Source: Enoplolaimus lenunculus
Lineage: Eukaryota; Nematoda; Enoplea; Enoplida; Thoracostomopsidae
DNA: 64,000 bases
NCBI GenBank assembly: GCA_030248215.1
Contig: JASANG010000937.1
Location: 62,001 to 126,000, forward strand
Direction of reading: 5' to 3'
Every line of letters starts with the position of its first letter. Position 1 is the first letter of the stretch. Positions 22,266-31,925 of this stretch are shown here, piece after piece. Position numbers and translations under genes: made by a program. The notes below the pieces were generated by a model that searched no databases, was not told the origin of the DNA, and saw nothing but the letters and a program-made list of their open reading frames with translations.

Positions 22266-22400
22266 CTGTTTTCCAGCGGCAGCAACAACTGGACTAATTG
22301 TCGGCAACGATATTCTCCGATTACGTGGCAACGGTCGTTCAGATAGTTTTCGTAGTCTCGGCATTTCGTCATACGACGCTGGTCCATTTGCACGTTGCAT
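22266..22400 (-). CDS. First coding exon of a minus-strand gene, 45 codons
   Basis: ATG at 22400 is preceded by GAACA (purine at -3). It opens 45 codons, MQRANGPASYDEMPRLRKLS through PTISPVVAAAGKQ, and ends in phase 0 at a near-consensus donor, AACAG|GTAAGAAA. The segment is GC-rich against an AT-rich background. Codon use is balanced, which favours real coding sequence. The peptide is basic and rich in Pro, Arg and Ser with no signal peptide or membrane segment, so a disordered N terminus is likely. The next exons should lie at lower coordinates. Candidates are around 20.1-20.3 kb, 19.27-19.12 kb and the 191-codon ORF at 18.97-18.40 kb. The family is not recognised. Confidence 0.5.
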
Positions 22401-22693
22401 TGTTCAAATCTTTTTTCTAAATTTGAATTCAATTACGATGTTTATTACAGTTGAAATTAAAATTGTCGAAATTATGAAATTTTGGCGTCGTAGGTTTTTT
22501 TAATATTTGTGTGTAAAATTGAGTTAAGTAACAAAGAATAGTAGCTAACTCTGAAATGTATAAAATAAACCATGGTATATATCTGCAGAAACATGCGATG
22601 GAGCGCGGCTACATCCCCTTCAAATGCCCTATGTATTTTTACATAGGTAGGTAGCAGGTATATGAAGAGGCGTTGAACTGATAGTATAAAATA

Positions 22694-23127
22694 CTGTAGT
22701 GACCCGAATAAGAGGTGGGGGACTGATATTTACTTTGGCTTGTCGATAGGGTGCCCTCCTATTATTCGGTTATGGACTGCTGTTTATTTTTAACCCACGC
22801 TCCGCCACCTTTCGTTTCTGATATATATCCGGTACTGCAACAGTCCGTTGAATTAAACGATTATTTCTCTTGTGTCAATAGCTTGAGCGATAATGCAAGG
22901 TTATACTTAGGTACGTACTTTCAAAACTTGAGCACGATTTAAAGTTTCGAAGTCAAATTATTTGGTCCTGCAGTCATTTATGCGGTACAAATGTACAGTT
23001 AGGGATTATAGACATTTATGGACTCTAATTAGGGTTTAGGGACCCTATGTGCTTACGGACTCTGATTAGATTGGGACCCAAAATGGGAACCTCTCTTATC
23101 ACTCCCCTCTTATTCGGGACGCTACAG
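22694..23127 (+). mobile_element. 'CCCGAATAAGAGG' MITE, complete, 434 bp
   Basis: The left end is CTGTAGTGACCCGAATAAGA and the right end CTTATTCGGGACGCTACAG. Both abut TA (22692-22693 and 23128-23129), and homology to the flanking TA extends as TACTGTAG/CTACAGTA. This is the reference copy for the family members at 9144, 13138, 35526 and 58940. A TA target suggests a Tc1/mariner-type parent. The sequence is non-coding. Confidence 0.88.
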
Positions 23128-23306
23128 TACCGTTATACTTTACAGATACCGTTCACCGATATTGCATGCATGACCCCGTCAAACCTAAGTTTCTGGTGTC
23201 TTTAAAATCCAACCAGATTTCGGTTTAACGTGTTGCTTAAAATTCACACTTGCACACCTTAACCGTACAACTGTTCTGACCAAACACCAGCCTGAACGTA
23301 CAAAGT

Positions 23307-23498
23307 TGGCCAATGTAAAGAGCAGGGGTCGGAACAGTATTACAAACATACTCCTAAGCCGAAACCTAAGCCTAAGCGTAACAATTACCATATTACTAAG
23401 CCTAAGCCTAAGCCAGGCAAAAAAATTTGTCTAAACCTTAAACTTACTGTATTCTATTCCCACAGAAAAACGTTCCGCCCCTTATCTTCACATGGGCC
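23307..23498. mobile_element. 'CCTAAGCCTAAG' MITE, complete
   Basis: The left GGCCAATGTAAAGAGCAGGG (then GTCGGAACAG) is the inverse of the right CGTTCCGCCCCTTATCTTCA (then CATGGGCC). The core holds ACCTAAGCCTAAGCGTAAC and ACTAAGCCTAAGCCTAAGCC. It lies 180 bp downstream of the complete MITE at 22694. Confidence 0.8.
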
Positions 23499-23499
23499 C

Positions 23500-26215
23500 A
23501 AGCTTAGATTCAAATCAATATTAGTATTCTGCGGATACTCCTGCGTTGTCTGCAAACCATAACTGCAATAAATTTCATGGTAAAGTTTGAATTAAAAACA
23601 TTTACGCCATGGAGATATGTTTCATAAAAGCAATCTTATTTCGAAAGTTATCTCGTACACTGTAAATTCCAATGAGATGACAAATCAACTCAGAGAACTA
23701 AATAGTCATTTCTGGTAATGCCTGAGTTAATAACACTAAATATTTACTCACTGTGAGCAGATTTAATTTTGGGTGAGTTGATTTATTAGCTCAGAATGAG
23801 CTCAATCAATTCAGAATTTTGAGTTGTGAAAGACCTAATTCAGAATCAGTGATTCAACTAATTCTGAATCAGTTTAGAGTTTTTAAACCGTCCGATTTTT
23901 AACGGACGCTGCATTCTTTCAACTTACAGTACTTGTGGCCCTATAAAATTTCTGGCAGTAAACGCGAACACTAATAGTTGTTTCTCAGTTCGGCGTTTAA
24001 TTCGAAATTCTAAACATAAATTAAATGGTCAAGAATTCTAAACCTTTCAAAATTCACAAAGTTCAAAACTTAATGTATATAATCATAACGTCAGCAGCGG
24101 ATTTAGAAAAAAAATTTAAACAAGTTTCCCACCCAGTATGAAATTCGCGGAATATAGTGAATCAAAATGTATGGAGTTCTCTACATCAGAGCGACAAGAA
24201 TTTGTTTATATACGAGAACATACGGGATTTCTATTTTCGTAAAGAAACTCGACTGCAGGTTGAAGAACAGTACCCTATTTTGACGCATAGACTCGACTGA
24301 TACCGTCCAAATCGGAACATTTTTCAATTTAATATTTGACAACTTTTTTACGTAATATGAAGAATGTATTTACAGTAGATTTTCCCGGCAAACAGGAGTG
24401 AAAAATGAAAATAATCAGAAGTTAAGTTCTGAACTAAACGCTGCATATATCTGCAATAAATGCAGCATCAAAGAGAAACAGAAAGAATCTAAAATAGATG
24501 TAGCAATCACTTCAAGATTCAAGAAGTATAATATAGTAGCAGTGATGCAACTCGAATTCTGGTTTGATTAGGCAACCATTTGGAAATCATACTTTTTAGC
24601 ACCGTAGTACTGCTGGGGCAATAGGAGACACAACTCAACTCAACCTGCGTCTGCCCTTGAGGAGCCATCGTAGCTTTAGTAAAGTGCAGCTGAATTTAAA
24701 ACCTGTAAGCATGTGTTTCCCTGGTATTGGAAAAACCCAGAAAAACATTTTTTCCATTGGTTTTTTTCCCGTGCGCGCCTCTGTTGTGTATTGTGTACAG
24801 CAAACCATGTGAAAGTAAAAATATACCGTGTTCAGTAGTGGCTTGTGATTTTCATATTTTTGAAACGAGAACCGAGTTTTGATAGGCTTGTTTTTTATCC
24901 GAGTTAACTAAAAGTCTTATATAAAAACTGCCCCGAGTGTCCCGACTAATAACATGCTGGCACAGGTGCCGGGGATGGGGCCATGCCTTGCTACATATCT
25001 GGTTTACAGGCACCCAATGAACTCCATCTGGAACCGCCAATGAACGCAATCAAGAATTCAATACTGAATTCATGCTAAATATATATATACTAAACCAAAA
25101 CAAGCCAAATTACGACCAATCTTTTAACCATCTTATGCGGCGCTGAAACGACGTTGAGTTTACTCCCATTTTAGGTACACAACATATATTTCACGGCCAG
25201 AATTTCATTGAACAAACAGTATAAAGCCTCGGTTTTCATTTCAAAACAATCACATCTTAGACAGGTTTCAAGCATTTACACCATGCTCAGGAATTAACAA
25301 AAAATTTCATTTCGGGAGGCAGGACCGGAGTAGCAACATCCTATACCCCCATTTGAGAGGACCCACCCCTAATAAGGCCCCCGCCCTAATCGGGTGAAAC
25401 AAAAACCGCCGAAGTATTGAAATGCGTCTGGTTTCTCGCTCGCGAGTTTAGGGGCCCCCAACCCTAGAGTTTCAAGGGAAGCCCTTACTCCCTATCTGGT
25501 CCAGCACTTTCGGCAGGCTGTATACGATCTCGAGAAACGACGTATATAATTATTCCAAAAACTGTTAAAAGTGTCATTTTTTAGGTTTCTTCAGAAATTT
25601 CAAACCGGGATATATCACCTTATTACTAATGTATACATTCACTGAGCGTGCCTACTCAAAATACGCTCTACCCACCTAATGGAACTAATTATACAATCGT
25701 AATCTGCACATGATATAGACACATCAACGACGACGATAATAAGCAAACTGTGAAAAAGTTATATTCCATTGCCATCAGATCTCTCAGTAGGAGGTTCAGC
25801 CTATCCATCGTATTTAATAAGCGTTACTTTTATGGCAGGGTAAATTGTATTCAACTAGAAAACAGAGGCACAGTTTGTTGTTGTTCTTCTGCCAAACGTT
25901 TTTTAAAATAACGACAGTCAATGTTCAAAATGAACACATCTATTTTCGGAGGATTAAAATTGTTAAACAAAGGGTGGTGTGTGTCGTTGTGTAGTTGGGT
26001 ATGAAATATTGAGTTAACTGCTTATTGAACAAAGGTTTTCAGTGAGTCAAGGTGTATAAGCGGGCATCCGTTTCTGCTATAAAAATACAGGAAAATCTTT
26101 TAATTTTTTATGCTGGTCATCGTTAGCAGAAAGCAACTTGAAAATCGTTCAGTATTTAATAAAGCCAAAGCCTAAGTCCAAGCCTAAATCTAAAAGCATC
26201 ATGCTTAGCCTAAGC
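23500..26215. other. No gene; CTCAGAAT-type repeat at 23660-23935
   Basis: At 23660-23935, bounded by CACTGTAAATTCC and CAACTTACAGTACTTG, short direct and inverted CTCAGAAT/ATTCTGAA/GAGTTGAT motifs recur. This looks like another hairpin-forming MITE. A GC-richer minus-strand frame at 24950-25040 is open but lacks a clear acceptor. The rest is featureless AT-rich DNA, with a GAGAGGACCCACCCC stretch near 25355. Confidence 0.4.
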
Positions 26216-26220
26216 AAAGC

Positions 26221-26352
26221 CTCGGCTCTCGTGGTAAAATTTTGGCCCTTTAAAAAATTTTCCACCTTGCTTGTAAAACTCATCGAAAGTCCTTGAATGC
26301 CCCTCCTGAAAAATCTTTAGCCCCGTAACAAGGTGAGCTGGCTACATGCCTG
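26221..26352 (-). mobile_element. 165-bp hAT-type MITE, minus strand
   Basis: TTCCACCTTGCTTGTAAAAC, AATGCCCCTCCTGAAAAATC and AAGGTGAGCTGGCTACATGC (then CTG) match the family. The distal end is shortened. Confidence 0.7.
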
Positions 26353-26354
26353 TG

Positions 26355-27060
26355 GGAAACCGATACTGTAAAATACCGATACCGATACAGATACCGATAT
26401 TTGGTTACCGATTTCGATAGTAGAGTTTTACACCGTTGCTGGAAAGCTTAAAAATAATATAGCAAGAAATAGACTGCTTGTGATTCGGCCGCTTTCCTTA
26501 TAAGGAGTCTGGGTTCGCATCCAAGTTTCTCCGCTCCCTCCGACCCACTCTACGGTTGACCTACCGCCGTTTTTAATCAGAGTAAAATTTACACCATGTG
26601 TAACTTCGCAAATCAATTATAAGGTCGGTATATTGCACCTTACACCTGAAATATTTGTGTCACTGTGTAACTGATACGTGTCGAACTGAGATACAAGGAC
26701 GAAGAACAGACGCGCAAGTTCTCCGGTGCAAAAATGGCATTTTTTTCATTTCCCATCCATAGTTTTTACACCCAGGTAATAGGGGTTTGCCTCTTACCCC
26801 AAACTCGTCCACAACCTAGGGATACGTCAGTGACTTAATCAAATATTTATCTTCCTGCTTTGAAACGTAACCAGGTCTTTTATTTATCAATTACATTGCT
26901 ACGCTCAGTATTTTTAACCGCCCTGTCAAAAGTGTATTTAATTTTTCTGCACTCAACTCAATTTGTCTTAAAATAGGTAAAATTGAAAAGTATCGGTATC
27001 GGTATGCTCTTAAAATATCGATCCTTTGATTTTACCGATACCGATATATCAGTTCATTAC
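26355..27060. repeat. Segment bounded by GATACCGATA / TATCGGTATC inverted motifs
   Basis: CCGATACCGATACAGATACC (about 26372-26391) faces TATCGGTATCGGTATGCTC and GATACCGATATATCAG near 26990-27055. Multiple short motifs at both ends suggest a non-autonomous element of about 0.7 kb. A related ACGGATACCGAT... segment occurs at 37130-37490. Confidence 0.45.
26440..26620 (+). repeat. Possible tRNA-derived SINE relic
   Basis: CTGGGTTCGCATCCAAG resembles a tRNA T-arm (Pol III B box GGTTCGAATCC) with 4 of 5 stem pairs. An A-box-like TAGCAAGAAATAG lies about 50 bp upstream. GGTTGACCTACCGCC and an AT-rich tail follow. No second copy is seen in the window, so this is tentative. Confidence 0.2.
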
Positions 27061-27315
27061 TAACATAAATGATAAAATTTATCCACGATTTTATAAACAT
27101 TGGGCGTCCTATAATTTGAATTCGCTGGTTTTTATTACATATCCGGGGCAACATTAGGATACGTCGATAACGCTACGCTAAACTACTTGTTAAATGTACT
27201 CAGTGGCTTAAACGTCGAGATGCGAAATAACGCTCGCAGACACCAAAAGCGTCCGTATTAAAACTTCTAAATATTGTTCGAAGCCTTTACCCCAAGATGT
27301 TCGCATGTAGTATCA

Positions 27316-27523
27316 CACTGCAAAAAATGGTGAGTCAAATTGACTCCCTCCGAAATAGGCTCTACGGACTACACAAACGGAGTCAAATTCGACTCCGCCA
27401 GAGTCAAACGTGCGGCTCAGTGAGCCGAATTTGGCTCTGGCGGAGTCGAATTTGACTCAGTTTGTGTAGTCCCGTAGAGCCTATTTCGGAGAGAGTCAAT
27501 TTGACTCACCATTTTTTGCAGTG
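27316..27523. mobile_element. Near-perfect 208-bp palindromic mariner-type MITE
   Basis: It starts CACTGCAAAAAATGGTGAGT and ends with the inverse, ACTCACCATTTTTTGCAGTG. The centre is GGCTCAGTGAGCC at 27414-27426. The whole element can fold into one long hairpin with few mismatches. Arms match 16263-16415. The TA duplication is no longer intact. Confidence 0.9.
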
Positions 27524-27529
27524 AATAAG

Positions 27530-28800
27530 CATTGGTGCCATCGAAAAATTGGGTAGCGTAGAGGTGTGTGTGCAAGTGATGTCCGGTTGAGAAGATTTAA
27601 ACGATTTGCAGATGCAACAACAAATCCAAACAGTCGCGGATTTAGTGTTTTCCGGTTGACGTAATATGCTCATTGTTACGCTTAGGCTTAGGCTTAGGAA
27701 TATGTTTGTAATATTTAGCAGATTTTTCGATATTTTAACATTCATTAATTGCGCCAGAGGCAAAAAAAAATTTTGTTGAGATCTCACCATATTTTTCACC
27801 TGTTTTAGTTAGAAAACACAGCGTAAATTTCAGATAAAACATTTTCGTTTTGTAAAATTTTCAACACGTCGTCAGAACAGGGAGGATATATGTCCCACCC
27901 GTTCAGATCCGCCGCTGCAGAAAAGCCAAAGAGCTGTATCTGCATGCATTTTTTTTGGCACACAATCACTGTTACCCACGCAAATGATTTTACTGCAAAA
28001 CAGATAATTCAATAGGAATGATACAGCTACATATGTACAATAACTATCGAACTGCAATAACTAAATGTACGGGTATTCCGAAAAACCCATGTATTACAAA
28101 ATGAATAAATAAAAATCTTGCATGTATTCTGAGAATTTTCACATAAAAAAGCATAATTCAGCAGAAATTTTCAAATAAAACTAATAATAATGCTCTTATT
28201 TGTGATTTTTTACAATCTGTCTGTTGGTGTGTCCGAAAGGGGGGCGATGTGTGAACCTTTTCGTAATCCTAAGTCTGAAAGCGTATATATGTGGCGGAAA
28301 GTGGAACGAACCAAATATTCTTAAAATGGCGTGTCAGATATAGGAATTGAATTAGTAGTCAAGTTGTTGGAATTAATAAAACTGAATATTTTAATTACAA
28401 GTTTATATACCAAACTGTCAAATACATGTCAAGAGGATTAGGCTTCAACAAATATTCAGAAAGCAATTTGTTACTTCATATGGGATGCTCCAGACCCGTA
28501 GACAGGTCAAGATTTGGGGGGGGGGCGGGAATTCAAGATGGGCATGAACAGATACTACTTACAAACGAAGCTAAACATTTCTGGGCGGCAGAGTTTTCTT
28601 TGGTTATCCCTCTGGATACCAATTCGTTTTCAGAACAAGCCGGAAAACCTCGGATACAGTGGCGGAATGAGAAACCCCGAATGAGGAAAGCCGCGTAATA
28701 TATAGTAGTTGAAAAACAGTCGCGAGCTAAAAACCAAACGCAATTGTAGCACAGAATCAGATAGTGCAAAATTTTAGTTTTGATCATTGTTGGATGCTTA
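27530..28800. other. No gene recognised
   Basis: CTTAGGCTTAGGCTTAGG occurs at 27682. The dispersed end CAGATCCGCCGCTGCAG is near 27906. A G-tract element (CCCGTAGACAGGTCAAG, then nine or more G) is near 28497-28527. A 90-codon plus frame at 28426-28698 is not splice-bounded. Confidence 0.4.
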
Positions 28801-28801
28801 C

Positions 28802-31800
28802 TTAAGCGAAAAATTTTCAGTTTACTATCTATAACCCCTTCTCACATTGAGTTGCCTGTAGGCAACTCAGCGCAGTGTATATACGTTAAATTGTATATAT
28901 CGCACCGTGTTTAACAATTGCAACACGTATACATAGCACTAAATCACCACAAGACGTGAGAGCCCCCTCGGGCTCGAGCGTCAAACTCCTATAGCTGAGT
29001 GGTGATGGTATGCGCCTCCCACTCCAATGACTGGAGTTCGAATCCTAGCATAAAAGTAGACCTCAGGGGAAATAGAAAATATTCATGTGAGAAAGGGTTA
29101 AGCGAAAAATTTTCAGTTTACTATCTATAACCCCTTCTCACATTGAGTTGCCAATAAGCAACTCAGCGCAGTGTATATACGTTAAATTGTATATGTCGCA
29201 CCGTGTTTAACAATTGCAAAGCGTATACATAGTACTAAATCACCACAAGACGTGAGAGCCCCCTCAGGCTCGAGCGTCAAGCTCTTATAGCTGAGTGGTG
29301 ATGGTATACGCTTCCCACTCCACTCACTGGAGTTCGAATCCTAGCATAAAAGTAGGTCTCAGGGGAAATAGAAAAATATTCATGTGAGAAAGGGTTAAGC
29401 GAAAAATTTTCAGTTTACTATCTTTAAGCGAAAAATTTTCAGGTTACTATCTTTAAGCGAAAAAATTTTCAGTTTACTATGTTTAAGCGGAAAATTTTCA
29501 GTTTACTATCTATAACCCCTTCTCACATTGAGTTGCCTGTAGGCAACTCAGCGCAGTGTATATACGTTAAATTGTATATATCGCACCGTGTTTAACAATT
29601 GCAACACGTATACATAGCACTAAATCACCACAAGACGTGAGAGCCCCCTCGGGCTCGAGCGTCAAACTCCTATAGCTGAGTGGTGATGGTATACGCCTCC
29701 CACTCCAATGACTGGAGTTCGAATCCTAGCATAAAAGTAGATCTCAGGGGAAATAGAAAATATTCATGTGAGAAAGGGTTAAGCGAAAAATTTTCAGTTT
29801 ACTATCTATAACCCCTTCTCACATTGAGTTGCCAATAAGCAACTCAGCGCAGTGTATATACGTTAAATTGTATATGTCGCACCGTGATTAACAATTGCAA
29901 AGCGTATACATAGTACTAAATCACCACAAGACGTGAGAGCCCCCTCGGGCTCGAGCGTCAAACTCCTATAGCTGAGTGGTGATGGTATACGCCTCCCACT
30001 CCAATGACTGGAGTTCGAATCCTAGCATAAAAGCAGATCTCAGGGAAAATAGAAAATATTCATGTGAGAAAGGGTTAAGCGAAAAATTTTCAGTTTACTA
30101 TCTATAACCCCTTCTCACATTGAGTTGCCTGTAGGCAACTCAGCGCAGTGTATATACGATAAATTGTATATATCGCACCGTGTTTAATAATTACAACACG
30201 TATATATAGTACTAAATAACCACAAGACGTGAGAGCCCCCTCAGGCTCGAGCGTCAAGCTCTTATAGCTGAGTGGTGATGGTATACGCTTCCCACTCCAC
30301 TCACTGGACTTGGAATCCTAGCATAAAAGTAGGTCTCAGAGGAAATAGAAAATATTTATGTGAGAAAGGGTTAAGCGAAAAATTTTCAGTTTACTATCTT
30401 TAAGCGAAAAATTTTCAGGTTACTATCTTTAAGCGAAAAAATTTTCAGTTTACTATGTTTAAGCGGAAAATTTTCAGTTTACTATCTATAACCCCTTCTC
30501 ACATTGAGTTGCCTGTAGGCAACTCAGCGCAGTGTATATACGATAAATTGTATATATCGCACCGTGTTTAACAATTGCAACACGTATACATAGTACTAAA
30601 TCACGGCATGACGTGAGAGCTCCCTCGGGCTCGAGCGTCAAGCTCCTATAGCTGAGTGGTGATAGAATACGCTTCCCACTTCACTCACTGGAGTTCGAAT
30701 CCTAGCATAAAAGTAGGTCTCAGAGGAAATAGAAAATATTTATGTGAGAAAGGGTTAAGCGAAAAATTTTCAGTTTACTATCTTTAAGCGAAAAATTTCA
30801 GGTTACTATCTTTAAGCGAAAAAATTTTCATAAGCGGAAAATTTTCAGTTTACTATCTATAACCCCTTCTCACATTGAGTTGCCTGTAGGCAACTCAGCG
30901 CAGTGTATATACGATAAATTGTATATATCGCACCGTGTTTAACAATTGCAACACGTATACATAGTACTAAATCACGGCAAGACGTGAGAGCCCCCTCGGG
31001 CTCGAGCGTCAAGCTCCTATAGCTGAGTGGTGATGGAATACGCTTCCCACTTCACTCACTGGAGTTCGAATCCTAGCATAAAAGTAGGTCTCAGAGGAAA
31101 TAGAAAATATTCATGTGAGAAAGGGTTAAGCGAAAAATTTTCAGTTTACTATCTTTAAGCGAAAAATTTCAGGTTACTATCTTTAAGCGAAAAAATTTTC
31201 CGGTTACTATCTTTAAGCGAAAAAATTTTCAGTTTACTATGTTTAAGCGGAAAATTTTCAGTTTACTATCTATAACCCCTTCTCACATTGAGTTGCCTGT
31301 AGGCAACTCAGCGCAGTGTATATACGTTAAATTGTATATATCGCAGCGTGTTTAACAATTGCAACACGTATACATAGTACTAAATCACGGCAAGACGTGA
31401 GAGCCCCCTCGGGCTCGAGCGTCAAGCTCCTATAGCTGAGTGGTGATGGAATACGCTTCCCACTTCACTCACTGGAGTTCGAATCCTAGCATAAAAGTAG
31501 GTCTCAGAGGAAATAGAAAATATTCATGTGAGAAAGGGTTAAGCGAAAAATTTTCAGTTTACTATCTTTAAGCGAAAAATTTCAGGTTACTATCTTTAAG
31601 CGAAAAAATTTTCAGTTTACTATGTTTAAGCGGAAAATTTTCAGTTTACTATCTATAACCCCTTCTCACATTGAGTTGCCTATAGGCAACTCAGCGCAGT
31701 GTATATACGTTAAATTGTATATATCGAATCGTGTTTAACAATTGCAACACGTATACATAGTACTAAATCACCACAAGACGTGCGAGCCCCCTCGGGCTCG

Positions 31801-31925
31801 AGCGTCAAACTCCTATAGCTGAGTGGTGATGGTATACGCCTCCCACTCCAATCACTGGAGTTCGAATCCTAGCATAAAAGTAGATCTCAGGAGAAATAGA
31901 AAATATTCATGTGAGAAAGGGTTAA
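28802..31925 (+). repeat. Nine-copy array of a tRNA-like-bearing TTAA MITE within a 29-bp minisatellite
   Basis: The 263-bp core begins CCCCTTCTCACATTGAGTTG and ends CATGTGAGAAAGGG, with the ends inverted to each other. Cores lie at 28835-29097, 29131-29394, 29516-29778, 29812-30074, 30108-30370, 30492-30754, 30863-31125, 31276-31538 and 31659-31921. Each is followed by TTAA. The cores are separated by one to about five copies of a roughly 29-bp linker (TTTAAGCGAAAAATTTTC, then AGTTTACTATC) that itself starts with TTAA. The left target site reads ATAA in every copy, so the array grew by amplification after one insertion. Linker copy number varies, giving periods of 296 to 413 bp. Each core has a GAGTTGCC hairpin and a tRNA-like module. 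Confidence 0.96.
28992..29045 (+). promoter_or_regulatory. tRNA-like A box and B box (representative of nine copies)
   Basis: TAGCTGAGTGG (28992-29002) fits the Pol III A-box consensus TRGCNNAGNNG. GAGTTCGAATCC (29034-29045) fits the B box GGTTCGAATCC. Spacing of about 42 bp is within the tRNA range. ACTCCA/TGGAGT pair just before the B box, so the module is not a clean cloverleaf and a functional tRNA is unlikely. TTTT in the linker could serve as a Pol III terminator. Transcription is inferred and not shown. Confidence 0.6.

Noticed and set aside
28992-29060. Functional tRNA genes in the array
   Set aside because: A and B boxes are present, but acceptor and T stems do not pair properly and an extra ACTCCA/TGGAGT pairing breaks the cloverleaf. 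It is tRNA-like, not a tRNA.
28802-31925. CRISPR-like or 5S/SL RNA array
   Set aside because: Units are 263 bp with transposon ends and TTAA targets, and spacers are themselves repeats. No 5S internal-control pattern or spliced-leader donor arrangement is recognised.
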